Shown in pieces: positions 20,310 to 32,100 of a stretch of 64,000 nucleotides of DNA. The notes under the pieces are model-generated. The model saw only the letters and a list, made by a program, of their open reading frames with translations, ran no database searches and had not been told where the DNA came from. The position numbers and the translations under genes are program-made. Location: positions 91,986,756-92,050,755 of the forward strand of contig CM060731.1 of NCBI GenBank assembly GCA_030704615.1, written 5' to 3'. Numbering within the stretch: the first letter of the stretch is position 1; each line of letters begins with the position of its first letter. This stretch comes from Takakia lepidozioides. Taxonomy: Eukaryota > Streptophyta > Takakiopsida > Takakiales > Takakiaceae.

Positions 20310-21000
20310 AAATTCTGAGAAAATAAAATTTAGAATACATTTAGAAATACTATAGGGTACCAATATATTGGCGGCACCACATTTAAATTAAAATAGGGTC
20401 CAAAATAAAGACGTATTTCCAAAAAATATTAAAACTAATATAGGGTGGAGAGAAATTAAAGGGACACGTGTCGTTCAATGACAAGCAGTTCGGGACATGC
20501 AGCGGAGAGGGCGTAGACGCATGTGCACAGCAACCCTAGGCTTCCCTCTTTCCTGCCGGCTGCAATTCATGGCGGCATTGTGCTAGACAAGCAGAGAGAA
20601 ATGGTGGTGTGCTCAGTGGTACACGCATTGTGGCCCACATGTTTTGAAGCTTACAGGGCATGACAGTGAAGAAGCGTAGATTGAGAGGGGAATGATGGCA
20701 ACCCCATAATGTTTTTTTATTATTATTTTCAGGTTAATATAGGGTGCCCAATATTTGTTACCTGCTATAAAATATAAATAATATAGCTTGCAGGAAAATA
20801 TGCCATATTACAACATTATGTAATAATAGGGTGGCCAAAAATTCAGAAAATAAAATTAATACCCCCATAGAAAATGCCTGTTTGCCTCACGTGCCTGGGA
20901 AACTAGATAAGGAGTGACCTCCCTGAGACTCTCGACTGACAACGAGGCCACGAAAGAGGAAAGCCGGGGGGCTGAGGAAGTCAGGGATCAGCAGGAGGAG
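20310..21000. other. AT-rich non-coding stretch with repeated TATAGGGTG motif
   Basis: No gene. The motif ATAGGGTG/C recurs at about 20353, 20391, 20453, 20741 and 20829, and an AAAATTCAGAAAATAAAA-type stretch appears at both ends (about 20310 and 20840). It may be a short AT-rich non-autonomous element, but no borders were proven. Confidence 0.3.
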
Positions 21001-21317
21001 ATTGCAGTTGATTAGGAAATGGGAGAAGGGGTCAGGGAGCAGGGAGAACAGTCTGGGCCGGAGATAGCAAGGGCAACGAAGCCCAAGGCCGCTCAGGGGA
21101 TCCTAGGGAGCCAGCTAGGCAGCAGGTGATGGCCACTCTTCCTAGGGGGCCCCTCACTTTGTACCCCGAACCGCCATTGGTTCCACTCCCACTATCAAGT
21201 GGTTGGATGAGCGCCAGCAGGGCGCCGGGGGCATTCACCGTAATGTTACGGCAGCAAGAGGGAGATGACCAACAATTGTCACCTGAGACCGCTCCCCTCG
21301 GTCACGCTACACTATAG

Positions 21318-21930
21318 CAAATGGGGGGGGGGGGTTTGCGACGCCAGCCGCGCCCCCACGCCCTACGCGGCACCGAGCCCGCGGCGTTTTTTTGCGACGC
21401 CCCGGCGTCGCAATCCCCCGCTGCGACACCATTACGATGCCCAGCCGTCGTAAGGTGGCATGAAGGGGGAAATAGGGCCCTCGTTGCGACGGATTTTTTT
21501 TCTTGCGACGCCCCGGCGTCGGAAATCCAAGAAAAAAAATAAAAAATAAAAAAATTGGACGTTGCGACGCCTCGGCGTCGCAAAAATGTCACTAAGGGCG
21601 CCCCAGCGCCTCTGCGACGCCCTAACGTCGCAACAACATCACCATAGTGGGATTTTTTTTTTTTTTTTTTGGGCTTTGCGGCCCTCAACTTCACAAAAGC
21701 GTCGCTGGGGGCGCCCCACGCTGGGACGCCCAACGTTGCGACGTCAGGGGGTCGCAACGGCGTCGTCACAGGGGATTGCAATGGTGTTGTGGTCAGTTTA
21801 GGTCCACATAAGGACGTCGCTTGGGGCGCCTGGCGGTGGGGGGGTACAACAACGGCGATGATGCTGGGGCTGGGGCTGGGGCTGGGCACTAAGGCTGTGG
21901 AGGTTGCAACTCCCCGGCGTCACAAGAGAG
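21318..21930. repeat. GC-rich array of GCGACGCC/GGCGTCGC palindromes
   Basis: Imperfect palindromes built from arms TTGCGACGCC and GGCGTCGCAA recur near 21392, 21505, 21562, 21613 and 21737. They are spaced about 50-120 bp apart with T/A runs between. Long frames on both strands here are by-products of the high GC content. No protein family is recognised. Confidence 0.7.
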
Positions 21931-21970
21931 ACCCCCTTAGAAGGAACTTGAAGGAACTTGAAGGAAATCT

Positions 21971-21996
21971 TTATATATATATATATATATATATAT
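21971..21996. repeat. (AT)n microsatellite
   Basis: About 13 AT units directly after two GAAGGAACTT repeats. Confidence 0.9.
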
Positions 21997-22579
21997 TGTT
22001 TTTTTATACATAGATGTAGCGTAGGTGTGTTGGTTAGTTTGTAGTGTCTTAGAAATGTTATAACGTGGAGGTCTTAAGTTCAAGTATACGTTGCAATGAA
22101 CATATCGCCATTAGATAGAACCGGAGTCAATGGTCCACGCCGGAGTCAATGGTCAACAAGTTTTTGAAATTCAAATTTTCCCGCCTAAATTCAAATGTAT
22201 CCCTTTAAATTGTGCATTGCAGAGTAGGTTTTTCTTTTTTCTTTTAAAAAATAAAATAAAAAATGACGAAGACCCCGAACACGACAGTCAGGATTCGCAT
22301 CCGTGGCTCTATTTTGTGCCGCATTCTTCTTTCCCGCCATGTCCGACGCAGCACTGGCCTTCCAGGTAGAGCCAGTACATATTGAAATATGTAGTCCCCC
22401 AATGACTCATTTTACACCTCAACAAATGTGCCCTGGAAATACGGGTGCAATCAATGCGCAGTGGTTCATGCAGTCGTTTCCTTGACTTAATATTCCACGT
22501 ATGCAATAAATATCTTTATTCCATTAATTCGTCAGCAGGGATTGATGCGTGGAACTGACGGTCTTCCTCACTTGATTGT

Positions 22580-22700
22580 CAATGGCGACCATGCCCATTT
22601 GGATAACATGTCAAAATCACTCTAAACCACCATAGATCCACCCAACGAGCTAACTTATACAATTCAAGGGCAAACCAGGCTGAAACATATTGAAGAAGAG
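22580..22700. repeat. Diverged fragment of the PPR-carrying element
   Basis: The stretch with ACATGTCAAAATCACTCTAA, ACCCAACGAGCTAACTTA and CAGGCTGAAACATATTGAAG is a diverged copy of 17690-17815 and 44040-44160 in elements A and B. So a third, older copy or fragment lies beside the exon at 22.8-23.1 kb. Confidence 0.55.
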
Positions 22701-22894
22701 CCCTTACCACACTGTCCTTGACTTTGTGTCATGACCCGTTAGCCAATGCAAAGGCTTAGCATTGCCGGCTCCCTCTGATCATCCGTCGCTTGGCAGCCGT
22801 GTCACAGGTACGTATGGTGCAATACGCTTCTATTTCATACTTCAACCTGCGAAAACAATTGATCACATGTGAATGGCCTGGAAGTACTACAATT

Positions 22895-23118
22895 AACTCT
22901 GCGACCTTTTCTTTTGTGCACGGAAGAAGGGGACGAGCAGTGGAAGACAACGTTTCAAGAGTCTCATGGAGATCGACCATTGGTGAGAGTTTTCAAGACT
23001 CATTTGGGCAGCAACAACATGGTTCGTCCAGACCTGGAAAGTGGGAATATGAGGCTGGAGTCTGTGCTAGTGGTGGGAGAATCCATGAACCCAATGATGG
23101 AAAAACATGTCACCAGGT
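22895..23118 (+). pseudogene. Isolated exon resembling CDCA7/R1-type zinc finger (zf-4CXXC_R1) start
   Basis: The open frame ends GGRIHEPNDGKTCHQ directly at a GT donor near 23118. In CDCA7-like proteins the zinc-finger region begins RIYDPxxGKTCHQCRQKT. CDCA7 works with HELLS/DDM1-type remodellers to maintain DNA methylation. Upstream the frame is Ser/Arg/Gly-rich (SRPGKWEYEAG). The following exon with the CRQKT block was not found within the next kilobase. A diverged PPR-element fragment lies just upstream, so a captured exon is likelier than an intact gene. Confidence 0.4.
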
Positions 23119-23119
23119 G

Positions 23120-24088
23120 ACTCCCCCTTTCATTTCGTCATAGGAATCGAATTCTCCTCTTTTGCTTAAGGAATGAATGAGTACAAAACTTCAGTGCCGT
23201 CAGCCACTGACAACTAGAGTTATAACTCATTTATGTCATCGTTTCAAGAACTCGCTTCAGATGGAAGATAAGCGACCCTGGGATGACGCCCCTCTCTTCC
23301 ATAGGATCAGACAAAAACATTAAACGCAAACGCTTTAGCAGCATACCTAGAGCCGTGCTATGGTAAGTGTTGACAAAAACGAATGCACAGGCCCACTTTA
23401 CAAAGAATTTTGCCACGATGGCAAAATGGCCTTTTCAAAATCGCTGCCCACCTTGAGCGGCTGTAGGGGACATGAACGTTGGGACAGCCTTTCTTTGGCC
23501 TCTATTTTTTTCTAATGGTTTGAAGAAATAACCGTTGTGTAAGGGGGTAAGAAAAAAGATAGGTAGAAAGCCGTCAACTATTAAATGGGGGATGGTTCAG
23601 GTTTCAAATTGGGGTAAGTGCAGTACAAGTGTCAAGTGGTGGTTTCTAGGGGTGACATGTGCGAGGCAGCCTTCTAGAAAGGTCCCCCACCGCTTGACAG
23701 GGTGGGGGCCACGGCCCTAAGAGGGTATATAAAGGAGAAGCAAACATGAACCATAGTAGTATTAATTAATAGAACAGCAAGCTGAAATAAGCCCCCCAAT
23801 GAATTAGGGTGGAAACCTCCGTATGTGTTGGATGTCATAAAGGTGTCCATCTTCCCATTGGAAGGCCCTTTGGAGTCAAGTGACACCATAAGCTATGCTT
23901 GCTCCAGCAAAAGTCCACAATTTTTTTGCTACCCCACATAATTTTGCATCAAAAGCAGTGCTCATGTGTCTGCATCAAATACTATCTCCCCCATAGTGAA
24001 GCTAAACTTGCTCTTTATAAAGATAGATAATTTAAGAAATGGGCTGACTTGGAGGTCTAGAATGCATAGTCCACACCAAAAGTCATCA
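23120..24088. other. No gene recognised
   Basis: Intergenic stretch downstream (in its own orientation) of the ZCCHC9-like gene. It has short open frames only. Around 23640-23700 an imperfect inverted repeat joins GTCAAGTGG and CCGCTTGAC, which may mark a small mobile element. Confidence 0.3.
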
Positions 24089-26208
24089 CTAACTCGAGAA
24101 TTTTACAACTTTTGGAGAGGTGATCGATTTGAACTTTGGCACACCCCTCACCCCACCTTCTGCCCGATCAACCCTCTGCCCTTCTTCATCATTCTCATCA
24201 CTGGAGAGATTGAGCCTTGCAGCACGGCCGACGACTCCATCTTCCACAAAGTCATCTTCTAGGTCATCCCCACTTTGAAACACAATATGCTTCCCTCCCT
24301 CACATGGTTGCGTGCCCGGTGTTGCATCTGTTGCTGTTTTCGAATAAAGAAGAGATGAGAATAGTGAATCAATTTGACAAATAGACCTTCACAATCATCA
24401 ATTGTAAGGTTACTAATATTAATGATATGAGCTACATAAAAACCACATATAATTGGTGATATCTGTCTTTTTCACTGTATGCCTCACTGCTGTCTTTGTC
24501 TGCCTGTCATCCTATGACCTAGGCAACAATTTTCGATCTTAGGCTCCATCTATCTGCTGTGCATGCACACACAGTAACTCATAAAAAAATCCCAAGATGC
24601 TCTTTCAAGTGAATCTCAAGACAAACAGTGTATAGCACACCAGGGGCTAAAGCAAGACAATTTCGAAGAAAGCACTTACAAATCTTCAGCTTCACTCGAC
24701 CATTTTCAGCAATTTTGACACTGGCTTTTGCAGGGCAGTCTTTAGCTAAATGCGTGACTCCTCCACACACTTTGCATGACCCTCCCTGCAAATGCATGAT
24801 ACATCAAATACATGGAGATTTGGGTGTTCCCCTTATGTACAAAGTGCACCCCCCCACCTCCTCCAACTTGCGGTGTCTGTGTGTGGAGCAAATACTTGCA
24901 TCAAATTGACCTGGCGAGGACCGACACTATTATCTCTTCTCCCTCCCCACACAAAGCTTTTGACTAGATTCAAAAAGTGTCAGCAGACTTTCCTTTTCAT
25001 CTTGAGAGCCCTACAAACTGCAGGCCACATATGTATAAGCTCTCTCATCCAGAAACTATTGGATAATAAAAGGGAGTTTCAAGCCTTGGCCAAAGGCATC
25101 AAACTACAACTTCCCACATGAACATAGGTTTGAGAATGGAAGCAATATCTCCTTACCTTGGGGTAGATGCCAACTTTATTCGACGGGCAATTCTTACTGA
25201 TGTGACCAAGCTCTTTACAAATGAAACACTCAGCAAAAGACGTACCACCTGCACACACAACGAAACAGCTTCACTTTGCATGACTCCCAGTTAAAAATGG
25301 CCAAGATAACTGCAACGTCTCTTGTCAACAAGTCAACAGTGCAATGGTGCAGAAATGAGGCTGTTGGAAACTTTCAAGAGACTTGCATGAGATCATTCAA
25401 ATAAATTTGAAGAACAGACAGATGGTTACCATCCTTGAGAGGTTGACTGCAATCAGCCAGCCTGTGACCCGTTTCACCGCAGTTGTAACAGATTTTTGCT
25501 TCCTGGGACTTTGCATCATTGGGACAGTTCTTTAAAGTATGGCCCCACTGCCGACAGAGCAGACACATCTGAATCCCGAAAAGGGCCAACAAGAAAATTG
25601 GACGTCAGTATAATCCAATGTTCTATTCCAAGTAAGCAAATGACAGGTCTTTCAGTGTACATGGGAAAGTAAAGGTCAGGGGTTAAATTAAATGCTAAAG
25701 GACATGGAATTCACTCTTGAACACACACCATACAGCCTTGGGTCCAATCAATACCACCATAGCAGCAAACCAAAACAGTTTGTAATCTCAATGCAAGCAC
25801 CTGCGTGACCTATCCGGCTCTAAATCCAGCATTTGACTAAACCCGAGCCCTCACCTTTTTCAAGTCTCGGCCACATTTTTTGGGACAGTTTTTTGCAATA
25901 TGATCTTTGGATTTACAGAGAAAACAGCCCTCTCCAGGTTTCATCCCCGCCACCCGCAGCGGATGCTTGCTTGCCTTTTCCAATTTCATCTTGCTGTCTC
26001 CTGGTCCTTCTACACTAGTTTGAGCCCCCCTTTTGCGTTTTTTCTCGCCCGAAACTCTCTGTGTTTCATGTGCTCCATTAGATTTTGTGGCCTCCGTTGA
26101 TTTCTCAGCATTTGCATCCTCCTGGCCAGAGGACTCTGCGATCTCTCCCCCTGCGGACAGATTCAATTTACCCCTTTGGACATAATCATGTGCAATGAAT
26201 ATTTCCAA
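24089..26208 (-). CDS. ZCCHC9-like CCHC zinc-knuckle protein (5 exons)
   Basis: The exons join in phase: 25855-26208, 25430-25568, 25157-25248, 24680-24785 and 24089-24333, all with GT-AG borders. Five CCHC knuckles appear in order: CFLCKSKDHIAKNC, CLLCRQWGHTLKNC, CYNCGETGHRLADC, CFICKELGHISKNC and CKVCGGVTHLAKDC. Spacing and order match the ZCCHC9 family, a small nucleolar RNA-binding protein, including the C-terminal SPKVVKFSS tail (KIPKVVNF in animals, from memory). The N-terminus (KKRKRGA) is basic and Ser/Lys-rich. The start is uncertain; an acceptor inside the first exon near 26155 is an alternative. No frame break was seen. Confidence 0.8.
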
Positions 26209-26872
26209 ATCGTTCTAACCGGTAAGCACTGCCATAGTAGCACACCCAAAACTATATTTTCAACAAACCCTACCGTGTCAGGTCGTCAAAACGTTGCCCC
26301 ATTGACGATCGACCTATGCTGCATTCAAATCAATTGATTTGAAACAAGATGCTCTATCCAACATGCTCAACCACATGATACTCTTCACCAGCCCCTTATA
26401 ACATTGACTAAAATTTAGTTTGTCGTGGAATGTGTAAACGGATGTATTGGGTTGAGATAAGCCGACCTGTGGACCTCTGGAAGCGCTTACGAGCCAATCG
26501 CTGCCGCTCGTTCCCCATCCCTGTGGAGGAGGACTATACCATGGCAACACCGGCTTCCTCCGCTGTATATATATTTCAATAGTCAGAGAACGAGACAGAA
26601 CTTTATTGTCCGCATTGAGACGGATTTCCGACAAAACTTTGCAACAAGTTTCCTGAAAGATAATTTCTTTTCAAAACGAAAGAATGGCTTCAAATCCAGC
26701 AAGATAAGACCAACAAATCTGTGAACAACAAGAGCGAAGGGAAAATCGAAGGAGAGAAGAGGCTAGGGTTTGGGGTTCATGGTTGACGACGATAACCAGG
26801 CAAACGCCCAGGCCGCATTCAACTTCCGTGCCTTTTCTATTACTTGGCATAAGGGAGACGAAAGTGTCTACG

Positions 26873-27268
26873 TCACAGACACTTACAGCTTCTCGTTGAT
26901 CTTGCCTTCCTTCTATGCATGCAGGACCACACCTTGATCCTCCTACACCATGGGATCTGCGAGGTCCTGTGCGGAGGTTCATATCCGCCCTCCATGAATG
27001 GTCGGCCTCGTCCTCCTCGGTAGTTCTCGAAAGTATCTTCCTCTTCGTTGTCCGTGTAAGGAGATCTCCTTCCAGGCCTTCCCGTCACGCAGTATGGACG
27101 AACGAACGTCCTTTTGACGAACGCTAAACAACGTATAGACGAAGAGAGGGTGCCCTTGCGTTTGAGAGAGTCTGCGAATGGTGACGCCACGTTCAGTTTG
27201 GCTACCGCAAGACGAAGGACGGAGGAATCCAATCTCAAATCTCCAAAGAAATTCTTAGTCAATACCAA
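26873..27268 (-). CDS. Unrecognised exon or small gene
   Basis: A 131-codon minus frame starting MVLTKNFFGDLRLDSS. The first 55 residues are rich in Ser, Leu and Arg with few acids, as in an organelle transit peptide. Next come GRPGRRSPYTDNEEEDTFE and a Gly/Arg patch (RGGRGRPFMEGG). A possible donor CCCATG|GTGTAGG lies near 26948. It may be the first exon of a gene continuing to about 26.65 kb, but no second exon could be assigned. Confidence 0.35.
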   Translation of the reverse strand: MVLTKNFFGDLRLDSSVLRLAVAKLNVASPFADSLKRKGTLSSSIRCLAFVKRTFVRPYCVTGRPGRRSPYTDNEEEDTFENYRGGRGRPFMEGGYEPPHRTSQIPWCRRIKVWSCMHRRKARSTRSCKCL

Positions 27269-27326
27269 TGTCGACTGGGTGGAGATTTCCTCCCTTGTAA
27301 CCCCACCTGCTATACTTCCGTGGCTG

Positions 27327-28369
27327 TCAATACCTTCTCTCCTTCACTGTTCCGTCTTGAGAACTTGACCGGGGCGGGGCATTGACACTCGCTTCCCTTA
27401 AGTAACGCTCAAGGTGTGTCTCACTGTGGACTGTCAGTTCCGCGGGCGCCTGTCCTGATTCCGTTGTGAGGGTTTCGGACAGAGGCGTTCCTCCCAACGA
27501 ACTTGGTGCCGACAGCTTGACCCCCTGCATTCGATCCACCACGCTGGAAGGTACCATGACTCCTGGTGAGGCTTCTCCTGCGTCGGCCCCACTTCGTATG
27601 CTCTGGGTGTCCTCGCTGTCGTTGGGCTTCAGCCCTTCGCCGATGCCTTGGTATTGTATTGTACCCGCCCCGAGTGAGACTCCCATCTCTGCTAGTTCTG
27701 CCGGCGTCATCTCCCTCCGTTGTTGTGATAAGGTGTTGTATGAGAGGGGCACCAGCGAATGGTTATGGACTTGGTGGGGTGGGGTCTCTCCTTGTTGGCC
27801 TCCCTCATCCCTCGCTGGAGTCCTTCAAGCAACACCTTTGCCCAATTTACTTTCTCCGTTTCTGCCTTCACCACGCACTGCACAAGTGCCAGTTGGATCA
27901 TGAGGCCCTGGGTTTGCTTACACTAGAGGATCTCTGACAATACCTCAATCCTTGTTCTGTAGGGCTTTGTGGATGCTTCCACGGAGTTAAAGCATCCCTG
28001 TGCCGCCTTAAAACCTACGTTCGGGAGGAAGTACGGCTGACAATCCATCTTCCCCGTGTTGGCGACGAGCTTTGGGACCTGAAACCCTTCTATTGGTAGC
28101 GCAAATGCCTTGGCGATGTATTCCTCCGTTAGCTCTATTGGCTGACCCTTCCAAAATATTGCCTTCAACTCATCCTTGTAGGAGGAAATCATCCTTACAA
28201 CGTCCACAAGTTCCACTTTCTTCCAGTCCACCTCGAGGAAGAAGTCCTCCAGGCCTACCTTGCTCTGCCGTATTATTTCTTCTCTCCGCGTATGCTGCAG
28301 TATCCGCAGTGACTCTGCAGAGAATGGGTGGAAGTCCCGTGTTTTCCAACAAAGTGAGCTCTTTGTCAA
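27327..28369 (-). pseudogene. Repeat-family protein relic (plant mobile-element type)
   Basis: Three minus frames in order (28369-27923, 27901-27707, 27752-27327) form one broken protein. The first part holds LEDFFLEVDWKKVELVDVVR, ELKAIFWKGQPIELTEEYIA and KAFALPIEGFQVP. The last holds VPLSYNTLSQQ-type and EMTPAELAEMGVSLG text. I associate the FWKGxxIxLTxxxIAKAFxLPxEG pattern with a repetitive plant ORF family of unknown function, linked to transposons. Frame changes near 27910 and 27750 break it. Confidence 0.45.
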
Positions 28370-28685
28370 ATGCCCTAGTCTTGGGAGCAGCTGCTCTCTT
28401 CGGCATCGTGTCGTCGCAACTGATTACCGCAACCGTTCCTTCTTCTGCGCTTGTGATTACTCCTTCCCTACCTGCTTGCGCTTGTGATTCCCTTACTGTT
28501 CCTTGCCCGCTTCCCTGACTGGTCGTTCCCCCGCGCTCGTGTTGATCTTGTGTGAAACAGGCGAGCTTACCTGCTTTGCTCTCGTCCTGCTGTGATACTC
28601 TGCCTCCTTCTTCTCTCTCACGCGGCGCTACCATGTGAGCAGAATTTGGCGTGAGCAGAATTCTGCTCACGGTCCTCGGATTCAA
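28170..28685 (-). pseudogene. N-terminal part of the same repeat-family ORF
   Basis: Minus frame of 171 codons upstream of the relic above, Arg/Gly/Glu-rich (MVAPREREEGGRVSQQD), with no domain recognised. At its 5' edge, 28636-28672, GTGAGCAGAATT occurs twice and then as its inverse AATTCTGCTCAC, forming a hairpin. Confidence 0.3.
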
Positions 28686-28799
28686 AGTCGGTCATGGGGC
28701 CTATAACCGCGGCCCAGAAACTGCAGAAAACCTATTACCGCGGGGTCTAAAAAGGCAAAATGTGGGCATTTCTATTTGTATAGTTTCAAATAGCGAATT

Positions 28800-28960
28800 A
28801 TAAGGTGTGCAAGTGGATGAGTACTGGATGAATGTTGGATGAAATTTGGTAGATGAATGAAGGACGGATGAATGAAAACAATGCGATCTGCACAACAATA
28901 TTTATGTCAATGAAGGGTTGTTGGGTGAACGAAGGGTTGTCAATGAAGGGTTGTTGAAGA
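28800..28960. repeat. Degenerate GGATGAATG / GAAGGGTTGT repeats
   Basis: TGGATGAATG-type units recur at 28805-28880 and GAAGGGTTGTTG-type units recur three times at 28910-28960. This is minisatellite-like, non-coding sequence. Confidence 0.6.
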
Positions 28961-29186
28961 TTTCTCCCTGCAAGCAATTCCAAAGTTGGTTGGAATTTTT
29001 TCCTTGTCAATCTCTTGTGGACCATGTTAAGAAGCACCTAGAATGTAGTTGTGTGTATTGATGGATGAGGATGAATCTGCATTGACCAGTGCTGCCTATA
29101 CCAGAATTACCCTTCAATGTCTGTTGTTTATTGAAGGATTGACGTGTCCCGTTGTCACTGTGGACATATGAAGAGACCAAAGAACT

Positions 29187-32100
29187 CAAAAATAATTTAT
29201 GAGGATGAAAAGAGTACATTGTTTCTTCCATGCTAAGTCTGACTCTGAGCCATCATAATATGTCCCCACATCTTCTGCATCTAAGTCTAAGTACTTAAGA
29301 ACTCCGGATCTGGGATGTTTACACCCGTGCCTAGACATACTGGGGTCAGGGGATGGAGCCTCGGACATTTGAACTGCCATTGCTTCCGCATACTCAGGAA
29401 GCACAAAAATGGGTGGGGGGCTGTTGAATACAGAAGCGTCCCACAACATCGACCTCTCCTCACGATGTAGGACTGTTTACAGTTGTGAACTGAAAGGTAC
29501 ACCTTCCAATTAAAGTATTTTCTTTGACATCAAGTTCCTCGCAGATGCCTTCATTGTAATCCACCATCTCAGTCTATCCGACAGAAACAATTTAATTTTT
29601 GGCTTTCATGGTTCATTACAGTCGAGAGGACAAATTTCCCAGATACAATATAATGGTCTTTCAAGAGATAGGAATTGTTCAGCTAAACATCGTAGACATG
29701 GAAAAAACCTCTTAACTTTGCTTTATAATATCTCCACCACCAATCTGGATAAACACAATATCGGGACGCACACCTGCAGGATAAATTATACCACCAAGGT
29801 AACTAATGGTGAACTCTGCTGGAGAAAGCTACATGGTTACTGAGGCCTGTGTAGGATGAGGAAAGGTTAGAGGAGAATGGGTATGTCAACTCAGATTGAA
29901 AAGCAAGTATACCATTTGCGGGGTGTGGGAATTGTGTTGTAGATTATGTCACCATATTTTACCCCACTCATGAACTTGCCGATAACCAGCTGTGCCGATA
30001 CTTCCACATCCTTATGTTCCACTTCCTTGTCATGATGGTCCTGTTGACACCAGTATGATGAGAGTGCAGATCTGAGATGAGGGAAACGAAGAGGCAAGAG
30101 AGGGGCTCAGAGAAAGGTAAGCTGTTGGCCAGTGTGACAGATGCTGTGGCCTTGCAGCCATGGACCGCCTGGGATACAACCCAGTAGGGTGACAATCCTT
30201 ACCAGGAACTGCCACAGTTCTCACAACAATTAAGATCTTAAGTGCTGGTCCTCCAAAATGACTGCTAGAAAGGCTACTCATTTGGTAATACCACTGATCA
30301 TGGCACCCCATCAAAATCAGTTTAACTCAGCTTTCTCTCTAACTTGCAATAGCCTTGGGGCTGTTATGTTCTGGTGGGAGCCCCTCATGTAAGAGGAGAA
30401 AGAGAGACACAGTCAGAAGGCATATTCGAGTGTTAGATGTAGGAGATGGCATCGACACCAGGATAGAAATATGGAAGTGAGAGAAGGTAATTAGGTTGAG
30501 AAGAATACCTCAGGGTGATGGCTTTTGACTTGAACCAGGCCATAGTTACGTGCCCGTGTCCAATGGTGGTGTTTGAAGGCATACTCCTGGTCCAGCCTTC
30601 CAACCCGTCCTGCGGCTCTCATAAAATAGTAAGCAGATCTGGGAAGCGGCATATTGGCAATTGCACTTGTGGTCAGCTGTCGGAACACGACCCTGTGGTT
30701 CTTCAAAATGTCTGAGTGGCCCCCACAATGCACATCACCTACATGACCACATCTTCTTCCTTAGCTTCTGCTTCTGACTAGGAAAAAGCACATGAGTGCC
30801 TGTGGGATGATTATGGATTTAATATGGACCTCATAAGGGACAGAAAGTCTAGCAACCCCTCGTTGCTGTTCCAGCCATGCAGATTCCAAGGTGGCATCAC
30901 CAATAGAGCCATGAACTTATATCCAGAAGCTTTTCCTGGCAACCTCAGGATCCAAATGGTCATACTTTCCAACGAGAGGGAGTGCGAGGCAAGGCAGGGT
31001 GGAATAGCTCACCTCCAAGAAACAAGACTTCGCGTCTAGAGCGGGCCGACTTCCAATTAAGCAAACACTGAATCATCTGCAACTGCTCTTTCATGTGCAG
31101 GCGGGCCGACCAATGCCCCTTAAAATCTTCCAACCGATGGACGGTGTTGGCTGCTGTGTTGGTTATATTGGGTTCCAAAAACACAAGAGGGGCAGGTGAG
31201 CAAATTAGCAGAGCATGAACCTCATCAAATAAGCCTCCTGAGCCCAATGATTCTTTGATGTCACCCCATTGGAGGCTTCCCAGATAAGGTTTGTCATCCC
31301 CCTTGATACGGTGGAATGTCCGAGAGCCTCGAATGTCCAAAAACATTAGCCCCACCCCTCCCACCACATGCAAATGATAGTCCTGTCATTGCCCCAATGT
31401 TTGCATACCTTTGTGAGGATGCTGCTTTGGTGCAAAGAAACCACCTTTCATAGACTGAACAGCAGAAGCACACGTCACCAAGATTGGACACTCCATATGC
31501 AAAAGCTGTTCCCTAAGATATGGTACATCCACAAATCAAGGTCAATGGAACTCCTATGACATTTGTGATGTTCGATTAACCACGTTTGAAGAGCCTGCAC
31601 AACCATACGGAATTTGGCAGACTCTCCCTGGAAGTTGCACAGGGAGGTGCAAAACCCATCATGCCCATGCCCAACCAGGTCCCATTAGGTTAAAAAGGTT
31701 AGAGAGTACTTTTAATTTAGTGTCTACTGCTGTCCCAGGTGTGCAGATGTAGTGCCATACCTGACACCATCCCTCTGGGCTGGATGAAGGACACATATGA
31801 CCAGTGACAGCTCTTTTGCTGACAAAGAGGACTTCCTATTTTTGGAAATTGCATATTCAGTGGTCTCACTCTAAGGTCCACCTTCCTACTACAGTACCTT
31901 GTTAATTTCATTCAATTTCGAAAAGTCGACGTCCACATGCAGCTGACGCTGATATTCCAGGTTCACAATCCAGGCACAACGGGCCACAAAAAACTCAAGG
32001 CTCTCTGCATCCCAGTCCTCAGGTACATCCCCCCAGTTATCACGCACTTCATGATCATCGTATATCATAAAATTGGGACAGTTGGCAAGACACTTAGCAG

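Noticed and set aside
21302-22013. Long open frames (up to 195 codons) on both strands
   Set aside because: They come from GC-rich palindrome repeats and homopolymers; the translations are repetitive Arg/Pro/Gly text with no family pattern.
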